Shown piece by piece: positions 34,911 to 44,451 of a stretch of 64,000 nt of DNA. Position numbers and translations under genes: made by a program. This stretch comes from PALSA-270 sp963770245 (GTDB lineage Bacteria; Acidobacteriota; Terriglobia; Terriglobales; Acidobacteriaceae): the NCBI GenBank assembly GCA_963770245.1, contig CAVYOX010000011.1, forward strand, positions 372,001 through 436,000, written 5' to 3'. The first letter of the stretch is position 1. Every line of letters starts with the position of its first letter. The notes under the pieces are model-generated. The model was not told where the DNA came from. It did not search any database and was given only the letters and a program-made list of their open reading frames with translations.

Positions 34911-36380
34911 TCAGTACTCTCCGTAACGCCCCCTCACCGAATCCAAGAGCTTCTGTGAGTCGTAGCCGACGCCATCCTTGAATACAATCTCTACGTGCTC
35001 CACGTCGGAGATCTGCTTCGAGGGATCGCCCTTGATCACTACAATGTCCGCATTCTTGCCGGCAGTGATCGATCCAATCTGCTTGTCCCTTCCCAGGTAG
35101 ATGGCGCCATTCAGCGTGGCAATCCTGATCGCTTCGACGGGGGAGAATCCCGCGTCTACCAGTAACTCAATTTCCCGCTGGTCGCCGAAGCCCGGCAGCA
35201 CTTCGCCGGCTCCGGTGGGGTCTGGTCCGGCAATCAGCAATCCGCCGGCCTGCACGAACTCCCGTTCCAGTCCCACCTCGTTCTTGTAGCGCGTGGCTCC
35301 GTCGTACTTCTGGGCCGGCCACGATTCCGGCTTGTGCTCTCCAATAAAAAAATCTTCCTGTGCCTCGGGTGTCATCGCGTCCAGCATTTCCTGCCGCACC
35401 GGAGTCGAAATGCCCGGCTGGGCCCATGCCTCTATCACGGGCAGCGTCGAGGTGATGGCCACGTGGTGTTTCACCAGCGTGTCGATCAGGCTCTTCGCTT
35501 CCGGACTCCCCGGTGCCATGTGAGCGAGCGTGTACGCGCCCTCACTCTCGGAACAGGTGTCCGGCTTCTTGTCTGGGTCGAGCTGTGTGTTTACGAAAAA
35601 GCCGTGTTCCAGATCGTCTATTCCCAGCTCGGCAGCCTCGGTATACGTCACCGAACACAAGTGCCCAGTGACCTTTAGTCCCCGCTTGTGCGCTTCGTCG
35701 ATCGCCGCCTTCAGCTCATCCCGCGTGATGTTCATGTAGGCCTTGAACGATGTCGCCCCGCGGTCCGCCCAGAAAGCCACCGACTGCCTGGCATCTTCCG
35801 CGTCTTTCAGCCGCGGCATCTGGATGTAATAACTGGTCGCTCCTTCCAGGTAAGGCGCGGTCACGTCGATGTGCGGACCGGGCACCTTGCCTGCGTCGAT
35901 TGCCTTCTTCAGGTTCAGGTCGGCGAAGGGTTCCACGCTGCCTGTGGTGCGCATGGTGGTGACTCCACCCGCCAGGTAGAGGCGCGGCGCGGAAAACGTC
36001 ATCTGCGGCAGCAGCACCGGAGGTTCCGCCTTCCACTCGGCCGTCAGGTTTGGCCGCCCCACGTAGAAAAGATGATTATGCATTCCCACGATGCCCGGCA
36101 TCACGGTGTACTCACGGAGATCAAGAACTGCGGCGCCTGTCGTCGCCGCAACGTCGACGCCCTTCTGGATCGCCGAAATCTTTCCGCCCTCGATGACTAC
36201 ATTCTGATCTTCCACCGCTGCCGCGCCTGTGCCATCAATCACGCGCACATGAGTCAGCACAACCTTGGCGGCATCCACCCGCACGACCTGTTTTACACTC
36301 TTGGAAAGTTCGGCAGTCTGCGCGGTCTTCGGCAGCAAAAAGAAAAACACCCCGAGGACAGATGCAATGATATGTCGCAT
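34911..36380 (-). CDS. Exported amidohydrolase family protein
   Basis: 489 aa. The signal peptide is HIIASVLGVFFFLLP...TAQTA. The amidohydrolase fold follows: N-terminal beta-sandwich with VIDGTGAAAVEDQNVVIEGG, the metal site PGIVGMHNHLFY (HxH-type), LKVTGHLCSVTYTEA and NGAIYLGRDKQIGSITAGKN before the closing strand. In exported acidobacterial members the substrate is often a peptide or cyclic amide; it cannot be fixed here. The first metal motif reads HNH. Carried by island 1 on the minus strand; neighbours are unrelated metabolic genes. Confidence 0.85.
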   Translation of the reverse strand: MRHIIASVLGVFFFLLPKTAQTAELSKSVKQVVRVDAAKVVLTHVRVIDGTGAAAVEDQNVVIEGGKISAIQKGVDVAATTGAAVLDLREYTVMPGIVGMHNHLFYVGRPNLTAEWKAEPPVLLPQMTFSAPRLYLAGGVTTMRTTGSVEPFADLNLKKAIDAGKVPGPHIDVTAPYLEGATSYYIQMPRLKDAEDARQSVAFWADRGATSFKAYMNITRDELKAAIDEAHKRGLKVTGHLCSVTYTEAAELGIDDLEHGFFVNTQLDPDKKPDTCSESEGAYTLAHMAPGSPEAKSLIDTLVKHHVAITSTLPVIEAWAQPGISTPVRQEMLDAMTPEAQEDFFIGEHKPESWPAQKYDGATRYKNEVGLEREFVQAGGLLIAGPDPTGAGEVLPGFGDQREIELLVDAGFSPVEAIRIATLNGAIYLGRDKQIGSITAGKNADIVVIKGDPSKQISDVEHVEIVFKDGVGYDSQKLLDSVRGRYGEY

Positions 36381-36656
36381 GCGTACACCTCGCGTACATT
36401 CTACCGGACTCGTTTTGGTCTGCTATCCGCGCTACGAGGTCACGGTGAACCTTGCCCTATCCGCCCGACGACGAACGGAGCGCCACGGCATCCCTGGTGG
36501 CCTTTTATGCTCTACCACGGCGTGCGGCACGTGGAAGCCAACATTGAAAGAGTACCCGAGGGCCGCTAAACGATAGCTGGTTGTGCTTGGAGCTGATTGA
36601 GGGCGAGTCACGGGCAACCCTTACCTTACCGATTAGGGAAGGTTAACCGACTAGGG

Positions 36657-37688
36657 TTACTCGGGATTAGTCCTACTCGCCTTCAGCAGTTCCGGCGCCA
36701 CCAGGACAAGATTACCAACGACCTGACCGCTTTCGAGGAGCGCATTTGCCCGCGCCGCGTCGAGTATTGGGAACTCGCCGCTGATGACCGGCCGAATCTT
36801 GCCCTCCTGCAGCAACAGGAAGAGGAGAGCCCAGTCCTCCAGAAACGGCTTTCGGTTGAAGAGCACGGACCCTGCCCCGTAAGGCTTGAACCTCCTGCCG
36901 TTCGGTAGCAGGTTAAGCACGAGTATTTTGGCAAGAACACGCAGCGTGCCGCGTATGCTCAGGGGATTGCCGTATTCCACGAGCACGCCGCCCCGACGCA
37001 ACAGCGGGAAGGCCCTGTCGATGTAATCGCCGCCCATGCCGTCGAAGACCGCGTCGAGTCCGCCGGGCTCGGCCCGACGAATCACCTCCACGTAATCCTC
37101 AGTGCGATAGTCGATTGGTGTTGCGCCGTATTCGGCCAGGATCGGGTGTTTGCTCTTGGAAGCGATCCCATACATCGTTAGGTTGGCGAGCCTGCCGAGA
37201 TCCAAGAACGCTGTCCCGCACCCGCCGCTTGCGCCGATGATGAGCACCTTGTCACCCGCTTTGACTTTTGCGGATCGGTGCAATGCCTGGTACGCCGTGA
37301 GGTAATTCAGCAACAACGGAACGGCTTCGGCTGGATCGAGGGACGGAGGAACTGGAATGATCAGGTTTTCACGAAGGTAGACATACTCGGCATAGCCCCC
37401 AACCATCAGATACGCCGCCACTCTTACACCTGGGGCGGCCTGCTTAACGCCAGGGCCGACCGCATCGACGACGCCGATGATGGCGTAGCCTGGCACGAAG
37501 GGCACCTTCGAGGCAAACGGGCTGAGTCCGTAGCGATTCTGCACGTCAGGCAGGCAGACACACGCGGCCAGAACCTTGACACGGACTTCTCTTGCCGACG
37601 GATCCCGCAGGTCACACTCGGTGATTTGGAGATTCTCGGGTGGGCCTCGTTTGGTGACGACGATACACTTGTACTTCACCGGTTTCAT
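36657..37688 (-). CDS. Medium-chain reductase/dehydrogenase (quinone-oxidoreductase type)
   Basis: 343 aa. GroES-like N-terminus with VPGYAIIGVVDAVGPGVKQ, then a Rossmann half: GDKVLIIGASGGCGTAFLDL, GLDAVFDGMGGDYIDRAFPL and GGVLVEYGN. The structural-zinc cysteines of classic ADHs are missing, which fits the zinc-free quinone oxidoreductase branch. It probably reduces a quinone or enone with NAD(P)H. It is divergent from the ketopantoate-reductase-like gene with only 29 bp between starts, so the two share a regulatory region. Confidence 0.82.
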   Translation of the reverse strand: MKPVKYKCIVVTKRGPPENLQITECDLRDPSAREVRVKVLAACVCLPDVQNRYGLSPFASKVPFVPGYAIIGVVDAVGPGVKQAAPGVRVAAYLMVGGYAEYVYLRENLIIPVPPSLDPAEAVPLLLNYLTAYQALHRSAKVKAGDKVLIIGASGGCGTAFLDLGRLANLTMYGIASKSKHPILAEYGATPIDYRTEDYVEVIRRAEPGGLDAVFDGMGGDYIDRAFPLLRRGGVLVEYGNPLSIRGTLRVLAKILVLNLLPNGRRFKPYGAGSVLFNRKPFLEDWALLFLLLQEGKIRPVISGEFPILDAARANALLESGQVVGNLVLVAPELLKASRTNPE

Positions 37689-37717
37689 TAGGAAATCTCT
37701 TTTTTCAATACCATAAG

Positions 37718-38662
37718 ATGGTCACGGATAACGCAAGAATACTCGTGATAGGGGCCGGCGTGAACGGCTCGATTTGTGCCGTGGGCCTCTATACTGCGGG
37801 GTTTGATGTGACGATACTCGCCCGTGGCAAGCGTTATGAAGAGATACGAGATGGAGGGATCGTCATCGAGGATCCCTTCAAAAATACCCGCAGCAATACG
37901 AAGGTTCCAGTCATCAACCGCCTCGATCCCGAAGATTTCTACGATTACATCCTGATTGTCATCCGAAAAAATCAGGTACGAGACCTCTTACCGGTCTTGG
38001 CCCTGAACCGGTCTCCCAATGTCGCCTTCATGGTCAACAATCCATCCGGCCCCGATGAATTTACCGGGGTACTGGGTAAGGAGCGGGTCATGCTGGGCTT
38101 TGTGTTCGGTGCCGGAAAGCGAGATGGAAGCGTGATCCGCGCGATCAGCGGGATTGGCGGTTCCAGAATTGCCACGCCCTTTGGGGAGATCGACGGCAGG
38201 ATAACGCCGCGGTTGACGCGGCTGATTGGCATTTTATGCCAGTCAGGTTTGAAATCTAAAACATCAACCGATATTTCAGACCACCTTGCAACCCATGCAG
38301 CGCTCGTCGCTCCCTTCGCGCATCTTCTGATCAAACACGGCTGCGATACCTATGCCCTGGCCCGATCCACAGCCGATCTCAGGCTGCTTGTCGATGCCCT
38401 GCGCGAGACACTCGATGTGCTTCGCGCAACTGGGTTCAAAATAATCCCGTCGAGCACGAACATAGTCAGGATCATTCCGCGTTTCGTTTTGCTCGCCGCT
38501 TTGCGGACCTTGCTTTCCACTAAATTCGCAGAAGTCGGCGCTGGCTGGCACTGTTCCCAGGCGCCGGATGAAATGCGCCAGCTTGGCATCGAACTGATGG
38601 CGCTGGTGGAAAAATCCAGCCTTCCCGTCCCTGCAATCAGGAAGCTGTTTGCGCCAGACTGA
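37718..38662 (+). CDS. Ketopantoate-reductase (ApbA/PanE) family oxidoreductase
   Basis: 314 aa. The Rossmann start ILVIGAGVNGSICAVGLYTA is followed by VTILARGKRYEEIRDGGIVI and FYDYILIVIRKNQVRDLLPV. The C-terminal helical domain has DISDHLATHAALVAPFAH. The nucleotide motif GxGxxG and the LARG segment are typical of PanE-like NADPH reductases. The C-terminal domain is divergent, so ketopantoate need not be the substrate. It is divergently paired with the MDR reductase. It is the last intact gene before the integrase remnant of island 1. Confidence 0.78.
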   Translation: MVTDNARILVIGAGVNGSICAVGLYTAGFDVTILARGKRYEEIRDGGIVIEDPFKNTRSNTKVPVINRLDPEDFYDYILIVIRKNQVRDLLPVLALNRSPNVAFMVNNPSGPDEFTGVLGKERVMLGFVFGAGKRDGSVIRAISGIGGSRIATPFGEIDGRITPRLTRLIGILCQSGLKSKTSTDISDHLATHAALVAPFAHLLIKHGCDTYALARSTADLRLLVDALRETLDVLRATGFKIIPSSTNIVRIIPRFVLLAALRTLLSTKFAEVGAGWHCSQAPDEMRQLGIELMALVEKSSLPVPAIRKLFAPD

Positions 38663-38744
38663 TAACCAAATCGAATCCTGGCGGTCACAAAACGGGGAGT
38701 GCATGAAAGATGCATGTTGGCTATTAATTGGCCTGAAGGCTTGA

Positions 38745-39164
38745 ATGAATTGCTGTGGGTGCGAAGATCGGCAGAGTTTTCCGCATTCCTCCCGAATGAC
38801 GCTAGTGCTTTTTCGGAGGCGCGCCCTTGGTGAGCAGTGTGGAGCGGAGGGCGGCTTCCTAGACTACGAGAACTTTGAAGCGCGCTCGCTCGAGCCGATC
38901 CGGGAGCGACTGGGGCTGCCAAAACTCAATTTCCAGATTCTGCGGCGAACGTATGCGACTCGCGCGATCGGAGAACGGATTGGGACGCTCAAGGACGTGC
39001 AAAAGCGACTGCGGCACTCGCGACCCGATGTCACGCTCGACAATTACGTAAAGGAGATTCCGGAGTCAGTCTACGCAATGACCGATTCGATGTATGAGCA
39101 AATGGCCGGCCCGGATTTGGCCGCGCGGCTTGCCAGCATGACGACCAAAGGATGCAAGCAGTGA
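38745..39164 (+). pseudogene. C-terminal remnant of a tyrosine recombinase (island 1 integrase)
   Basis: From about 38859 the frame encodes FLDYENFEARSLEPIRERLG, LPKLNFQILRRTYATRAIGE, KDVQKRLRHSRPDVTLDNY and a polar tail. These are the R (RRTYAT), H (LRHSRPD) and catalytic Y (DNY) segments of a phage-type integrase C-terminal half. The N-terminal and core-binding domains are missing and the first about 38 residues of the frame are not integrase-like. It lies 70 bp left of the tRNA repeat at 39234, the same position the complete integrase has relative to the tRNA at 60661. Inactive. Confidence 0.85.
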
Positions 39165-39227
39165 CCAAATCACTGCGAAATGAACACTTTCTGAACATGC
39201 CGGGCAGGGGCAGCTCGGTAAGTGTTT

Positions 39228-39279
39228 GAAACATGGTGCGCCCGGAGAGATTCGAACTCCCGACCTATTGCTCCGGAGG
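39228..39279 (-). repeat. Middle att-site copy at the island 1 / island 2 junction
   Basis: The 46 bp at 39234-39279 match the tRNA-Arg 3' part at 60661-60706 exactly. The six bases before it (GAAACA) match too, giving 52 bp shared with 60655-60706 against 46 bp with 30753-30798. It is the left end of island 2 and the right end of island 1. The protein-like frame starting here (VRPERFELPTYCSGG) is a translation of the tRNA, not a gene. Confidence 0.92.
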
Positions 39280-39684
39280 ACTCAACGCACGAGAAATGAA
39301 TAACTTGCAAGGAATGAGTGGCAGAAGCACTGAGTGGTATCCGCTAGAGATACGAGGGCTTCCACTGCGATCCCTGCTCACCAGTGCAAGTCCATCCGGG
39401 TTGGTGCTGGGCACAAAATTAGGCACAGCGTTTCAGCGACCCAAGGGGGAGGCCGAAACCACCCCCCGGTCAATTTATGGCGAAACGTGGGTACGCCCGA
39501 AAAGGGCTTTAGAAATTATCGCGGTGATGGCCCCTCAGCGGGTCAAGGCAAGGGGTCGGACGATAGCGACCAAGCACAGCAGAGCCAGAAATTGCGGCCT
39601 TATTGTGCCAAGACTTGGACTGGCGCATTCCCTCTTGACAAGGCGGCAAACACGGATAGACTTCTTCACTTTGTGAATGTGCAA
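39280..39684. other. Left edge of island 2, no supportable gene
   Basis: Two long frames run through but their N-terminal parts read tRNA sequence or lack a start; I see no RNA gene. The first supportable start is at 39685. Confidence 0.4.
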
Positions 39685-40756
39685 ATGGATTGGTTGTCGT
39701 TTCTTGGTTTATCCGCTTCACTCTGTTCGCTAGCCATTGGGCTGTACGAATTGCATGCCAAGAAGCCTGGAGCGTTCTGGTTTTTCTTCTTGTGCTTTTT
39801 GTTCCTCGTGATTTTTGGGTACAGCCTCTGGAACCCAGCCGTTCACTTTCCCAGTGTGGGATCAACCACCCCCGCAGGCTCAGAGATTTCGAACCCTCCC
39901 GCCGAATCGACTGCTCCACCCGTGCGCCAACAGGAAATCGAAGAGCCGCTCCCGCCAATAAAACTCAGGAAAATACACGGCCTCGCCTATAGTTATTCCA
40001 AGGATTCTTGGGCAGCAATTGCAATGGGAGGATCATATTTTCCGGAGGTGGGACTGTGGTTTACGAGCGGATTTGTAACTAGTTATGCGGCGATCGATTG
40101 GCATGGGTCCTACGAGGTATCGAATCGCAATACTCTGTGCCTCACTGTCGACAATCTACGAGTGCCTACTCAAGCAGCATTTCTGGCCGACCGGTACGCG
40201 GATTTCGGTGTTGGCTACGGCGTAGAGCTCGATAATGCTGTTTTTGAGGACCACTCCATTTCACGAGTTGTCATGCTCTATCGATCATTTTTGGGCGACT
40301 CAGCGCCACCGGAGGTCAAAAAGTGTTTCAAAATAAACGCGGTAGAACCGGCATCGACAGAAACCTACAAGATGGAGGGAGAATGGGACGGGGAGTGTAC
40401 CGATAGCACCGAGAGTCCCGCCAGCGTTCTTTTGGCCCGGATTGAACAGACAGGGAATCGATTTCATGGAGTTCTTGTTACTGACGGACACCTCAAAGCA
40501 GAAACAACGTTTTCAAATTGAAGGATGGGTTCTAAAGGATAAGATCAGCTTCGTGATTCGTACTGACAAGGAGCTAGTAGGCAGGAGCTTTGTCGCTCCG
40601 ATCGCGCTCCAATCTGAGCAGCTCACCGGAATCTTGTACTCAGGACTTGGGCAAGGTCGCTGCTCAATGAAACGGCTGGGGGATTTGAAAGGATCGGTCG
40701 ATGACATTGCCCCACCCGATGTTAGCAATCCCCCGGCCAGTACTGTTCCTCAATGA
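39685..40756 (+). pseudogene. Membrane-anchored hypothetical protein, frameshifted near the 3' end
   Basis: The start MDWLSFLGLSASLCSLAIGL and FWFFFLCFLFLVIFGYSLW give two N-terminal membrane helices. A proline-rich linker and a soluble domain of unknown family follow (GKIHGLAYSYSKD-like start, then TLCLTVDNLRVPTQAAFLAD). The first frame stops at 40521 after AETTFSN. A second frame (40442-40756) continues the same domain as QIEGWVLKDKISFVIRTD and SEQLTGILYSGLGQG. Removing one T of the TTTT at 40510-40513 would join them (AETTF-QIEGWVL). It is either a real frameshift, a slippage site or a sequencing error. Confidence 0.55.
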
Positions 40757-41028
40757 CACCAGCACCCGGTGTGGAGGCTACGGTCTCGAAACCATCTAGT
40801 CGTTACCGCCTAGCCCCCACTTGGCGAGAACTAAGGGCTAGAGGTCATACAATATGTGTACTTAAGAGCCAACGTTGACAACCAACGTATAATGGCCACG
40901 GGTAATCGCTACGCGCGGCATATCGTCTCACTTCCCCCCCTGCCGTCGGGCCTGTCATTCCGGTATCAACAGAACTGGGTATTGGTGCTTTGCCGTAGTC
41001 GTGTCAGCGGGAACTGTAAATCGCTGAC

Positions 41029-41358
41029 ATGAGGCGATTCGTGGCTCAAAGCCGGGAGGCTATCGTGGACAACAAGAAATTCAGGGAATTCTTTAAACGT
41101 ATTTCCAGTAAATTGAGCATTCTTCTGGGGGGCGCAGTTGTCTTAGGCAACGCTTCCCAAGCAATGGCAGTGCCAACCTCGCCTTCGGGCGAGATCACGA
41201 CGCTGAGAATGAGTTCGAGCACCAGCCGCATCCTTCCCGCGAAGCTCATACTCAGGAAGGCACTGAATGGATCGCTGAAGATGATTGCGGATCACTCCTC
41301 GCATTCTTCTCATTCATCCCACTCGTCGCATTCTTCCCATGCATCGCAGGCGATGTGA
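41029..41358 (+). CDS. hxsA: His-Xaa-Ser repeat peptide HxsA
   Basis: 109-aa small protein. The N-terminal part has a hydrophobic ILLGGAVVLGNASQAMA resembling a signal/leader. The C-terminus is SHSSHSSHSSHSSHASQAM, a run of His-Ser-Ser triplets that defines HxsA of the His-Xaa-Ser system. The GTG at 41065 follows GGGAGG with ideal spacing and may be the true start (97 aa). It overlaps hxsD by 4 nt. In the described system HxsA is the presumed substrate of two radical-SAM maturases; the modification is unknown. First gene of hxsA-D-B-C. Confidence 0.9.
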   Translation: MRRFVAQSREAIVDNKKFREFFKRISSKLSILLGGAVVLGNASQAMAVPTSPSGEITTLRMSSSTSRILPAKLILRKALNGSLKMIADHSSHSSHSSHSSHSSHASQAM

Positions 41359-41798
41359 GTGAACAGATGGAAAATGTGGAGGTAAACGAGCAGCGAACTA
41401 GCGCGACATTGTCAATTGCCAAGAGTCTCTATTCAAAGGGAGCGGTCCTCAGGGCGTGCTATTGGTTGGAGCGGGACCTTTGGTTTCAGCTCAACGAACG
41501 GGCTGATATGTGGATCGTCGTTGTTAGCCTGCGTGCGCACGGTCCCACGCTCGATCAGCCACGGGTGAAAAACATTAACGACTGGCTACCTGGATTCTTC
41601 AGCAGTCTGCTGGACTATCAACTTCGCGTCGATATTCAAACGGAAACAGCCCCAGTTCGCGAGTTGATCCTCGCCAAGGCATTTGCCGAATCAGGAGTTC
41701 TTGAGGAGGCACCCCCTGGTGCTTTTCAAGACCCTGTCGATTCAATCGCCAATTCCAGGGACAAGTTTGTCACTATATCCACCAAGGTCTCCGGTTAG
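41355..41798 (+). CDS. hxsD: His-Xaa-Ser system protein HxsD
   Basis: 147-aa protein without signal or TM. Opening with VEVNEQRTSATLSIAKSLYS and LRACYWLERDLWFQL, it matches the small HxsD component that accompanies HxsB and HxsC. Such companions probably present the peptide to the maturases (inference). The GTG start overlaps the hxsA stop, so translation is coupled. The gap to hxsB is 8 bp. Confidence 0.85.
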   Translation: MSEQMENVEVNEQRTSATLSIAKSLYSKGAVLRACYWLERDLWFQLNERADMWIVVVSLRAHGPTLDQPRVKNINDWLPGFFSSLLDYQLRVDIQTETAPVRELILAKAFAESGVLEEAPPGAFQDPVDSIANSRDKFVTISTKVSG

Positions 41799-41806
41799 GT
41801 TGCTTT

Positions 41807-43300
41807 GTGCGGTCATTCCAAGCTAGAAATTCTTACGTTAGCTCATCAGGAAGGTACCACCTTCTGCCTTTCAGGTTTCACCGCCTCGATCATCAGACTG
41901 AAGTGCTGGTCAATGAGTGTGGCGAATTCCTATTTGCACCGACGGGCACGGTGCGGGCGGTCGTAAAAAGAGAGTCTGTAGAAGACGGCTTGTACGCGAC
42001 CCTTAAGGCGAAACATTTCATTTACGATGATTACTCTTCGCCTCTTCTGGATGTCTTAGCCTCGAAATACCGCAGCAAGTTCGAATTCATAAACGGCTCT
42101 ACCAGATTGCACATTTTTGTTGTCACCCTGCGTTGCGATCACTCCTGCCACTATTGCCAAGTATCTCGTCAAACCGTCAACAAAGAAGAATTTGACATGA
42201 GCGAGGAAATCGCTGCTGCGTCGGTCAACATGATGCTGCAGTCACCCTCTCAGCACATCACGTTGGAATTACAGGGTGGCGAACCTCTGCTGGCATTCGA
42301 GAGGATTAAGTTCATCGTTTCCTTGGCGAAGACAGGAGCCAAGAAGCTCGACAAGCACCTTAGTATTGTCATCACCTCGAACCTGAGTTTCCTGACGGAT
42401 GAAATCCTCGAATTTTGCAGTTCTGAACAAATCAAGTTGTCAACATCCCTGGATGGACCCGCGTTTATTCATAATGCCAATCGGCCTCGCCCAGAAGGAA
42501 ACAGCTACGAATTGGCGATAGAAGGTATCGAACGCTCGCGGAAGGCTCTGGGAAACGACCAAGTTGCCGCGCTGATGACTACAACCAATCTTTCTCTGCA
42601 GCATCCCGTTGCAATTATCGACGAGTACGTGAAGCATTCATTCCACACGATTTTCCTGCGGCCAATCAGCCCCTACGGCTTTGCTGTAAAGACCAATCAT
42701 CGGACGGGCTATGAAATGGCGTCTTTCCTCGATTTTTATCGCAAAGGCATGGACCACATTTTTGAACTTAACCGCAACGGCTACAACCTCATCGAAATTT
42801 ACACAACAATTCTTTTGCAAAAGATTCTGACCACAGAGGGCACCAGATATGTCGATCTCCAAAGCCCAAGCGGGGCGGGGCTTAACGTCTTGGTCTACAA
42901 CTATGATGGTGACGTGTATGCCACAGACGAAGCGCGAATGTTGGCTGAAATGAAGGATTACACTTTCAGACTGGGCAACGTCCTAAGGAACAATAGGGCC
43001 GAGATATTCACGAGTCCTGCCTTCGTGAACATGCTCCAAGCGGCTTGCAATCAGTCGTTGCCTGGTTGCTCCGATTGTGCCTTTCAGCCTTATTGCGGAT
43101 CGGACCCCGTTTATCACCATGCGACCCAGGGTGACATTTTTGGACATCGTGCGACTAGCGGATTTTGCAAGCGAAATACTCAGGTTATTGAATACATTTT
43201 TTCCCTTCTTAGGGGAACAGATAGGGATATCCGAGACATTCTGTGGGGATGGATTGCGGGTCTCGATTTGAGGCAGATGAGAGAGGCTCTTCCACAATGA
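41807..43300 (+). CDS. hxsB: His-Xaa-Ser system radical SAM maturase HxsB
   Basis: 497 aa. The 4Fe-4S radical-SAM motif CDHSCHYC (CxxxCxxC) lies near residues 109-116. A SAM-binding LELQGGEPLL (GGEP) is near 155, and ITSNLSFL follows. The C-terminal SPASM-like cluster region has CNQSLPGCSDCAFQPYCG and a last Cys in SGFCKRN, suited to auxiliary iron-sulfur clusters. The N-terminal about 90 residues have LPFRFHRLDHQTEVLVNECG, typical of HxsB. It modifies HxsA in the proposed scheme. GTG start. Its stop overlaps the hxsC ATG. Confidence 0.92.
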   Translation: MRSFQARNSYVSSSGRYHLLPFRFHRLDHQTEVLVNECGEFLFAPTGTVRAVVKRESVEDGLYATLKAKHFIYDDYSSPLLDVLASKYRSKFEFINGSTRLHIFVVTLRCDHSCHYCQVSRQTVNKEEFDMSEEIAAASVNMMLQSPSQHITLELQGGEPLLAFERIKFIVSLAKTGAKKLDKHLSIVITSNLSFLTDEILEFCSSEQIKLSTSLDGPAFIHNANRPRPEGNSYELAIEGIERSRKALGNDQVAALMTTTNLSLQHPVAIIDEYVKHSFHTIFLRPISPYGFAVKTNHRTGYEMASFLDFYRKGMDHIFELNRNGYNLIEIYTTILLQKILTTEGTRYVDLQSPSGAGLNVLVYNYDGDVYATDEARMLAEMKDYTFRLGNVLRNNRAEIFTSPAFVNMLQAACNQSLPGCSDCAFQPYCGSDPVYHHATQGDIFGHRATSGFCKRNTQVIEYIFSLLRGTDRDIRDILWGWIAGLDLRQMREALPQ

Positions 43301-44451
43301 GGCTGCACACGGCTGGAAAGACGGAAGGGTTTCAGACTCCTGTCATTGCTAGGATTTCAACCCAGCCTCTCGATCTTCCTGCTCGCAAGAACGTCGCCTT
43401 GGTTCTGCCAGCCTCTTCACAGATCCCTGACGATATTGCAGGATATGCCTCGATCATCATGGAGGATGCATGGGATCAATCGGAAATAGGCGTGCCATTG
43501 GTTCACTCCGTCAGGACAGTTGAGCACCTGAAATCCGGTTATATCGTGGCCATCGAGCCGCATACCGGATTCGTTCGTACTCTGTATAGGCCTGACTCTC
43601 CGCACAATACCCTTTTCGTTACCGAGAGGTGTAATAGCAATTGTCTGATGTGCTCACAGCCTCCCGTGGATAAGGACGATATCCCCATGCTTACGAAGCG
43701 GAACCTCAGCTTGATTGATTTGATTTCCCCTTCGCCAGAATATCTGTGCATCACGGGAGGGGAACCGACGCTTCTCGGAGGTCACTTGCTATCGATCATT
43801 GCGAAGCTTCGGGACACTCTGCCCCAGACTTATGTTCATATGTTGAGCAATGGGAGACGTTTCGCATGGCCGGAGTTTACTTCTGAGTTTGCAGCGGTCC
43901 AACACCCTAATTTTAGTGTTGGTATTCCTCTTTACTCAGACCAAGCGGAGCTGCACGATTACGTGGTGCAAGCTAGAGGTGCTTTCGACCAAACTATCCT
44001 GGGATTTCATCAACTCGCGAGACACGGTGTCGAAACGGAAGTGCGAGTTGTACTTCATGCCTTGACAGTGCCGCGCCTTGAACGGTTGGCGGAGTACATT
44101 TGCAGAAATTTGACGTTTGTCGATCACGTCTCATTCATGGGGATGGAACATATCGGTTATGCGCCTCGAAATATGAAGGAGCTCTGGATCGATCCTGTTG
44201 ACTATCAGGAGGAGCTTGAGGCTGGCGTATCGGTCCTGGGCAGATTTGGCATCGAGTCCCGCATTTACAATCTGCAACTCTGTGTTCTGCGACCGGCTCT
44301 CTGGAAATACTCGAAACAGTCTATTTCGGACTGGAAAAATGTATATGGAGAGGTTTGCACAGGGTGCGCCGTTCGACCACAGTGCGGAGGTTTCTTTCAC
44401 TGGGAAACCAAAGTGCAGAGTCGGGGTCTCCATAAAATCACGACGGTGTAG
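43297..44451 (+). CDS. hxsC: His-Xaa-Ser system radical SAM maturase HxsC
   Basis: 384 aa from the ATG overlapping the hxsB stop (ATGA). A radical-SAM motif, VTERCNSNCLMCSQPP (CxxxCxxC), lies near residue 113, with LCITGGEPTLLGG as the GGE motif. The C-terminal CTGCAVRPQCGGFFHWE is a short extra-cluster region typical of HxsC. It is the second maturase of the system. Last gene of the coupled set. About 400 bp of non-coding sequence follow before the next operon. Confidence 0.92.
   Translation: MRLHTAGKTEGFQTPVIARISTQPLDLPARKNVALVLPASSQIPDDIAGYASIIMEDAWDQSEIGVPLVHSVRTVEHLKSGYIVAIEPHTGFVRTLYRPDSPHNTLFVTERCNSNCLMCSQPPVDKDDIPMLTKRNLSLIDLISPSPEYLCITGGEPTLLGGHLLSIIAKLRDTLPQTYVHMLSNGRRFAWPEFTSEFAAVQHPNFSVGIPLYSDQAELHDYVVQARGAFDQTILGFHQLARHGVETEVRVVLHALTVPRLERLAEYICRNLTFVDHVSFMGMEHIGYAPRNMKELWIDPVDYQEELEAGVSVLGRFGIESRIYNLQLCVLRPALWKYSKQSISDWKNVYGEVCTGCAVRPQCGGFFHWETKVQSRGLHKITTV

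Noticed and set aside
39233..39676. 147-aa frame starting VRPERFELPTYCSGG on the plus strand
   Set aside because: The start is an antisense reading of the tRNA-Arg 3' part, a known annotation artefact; the rest has no recognisable content.
40875..40893. TTGACA and TATAAT close together upstream of hxsA
   Set aside because: The two hexamers are only 7 bp apart, so they cannot form a normal sigma-70 promoter.
41285..41350. CRISPR-like or satellite array from the repeated CATTCCTC-type units
   Set aside because: The repetition is the in-frame His-Ser-Ser coding repeat of hxsA. No spacers or cas genes are present anywhere in the window.
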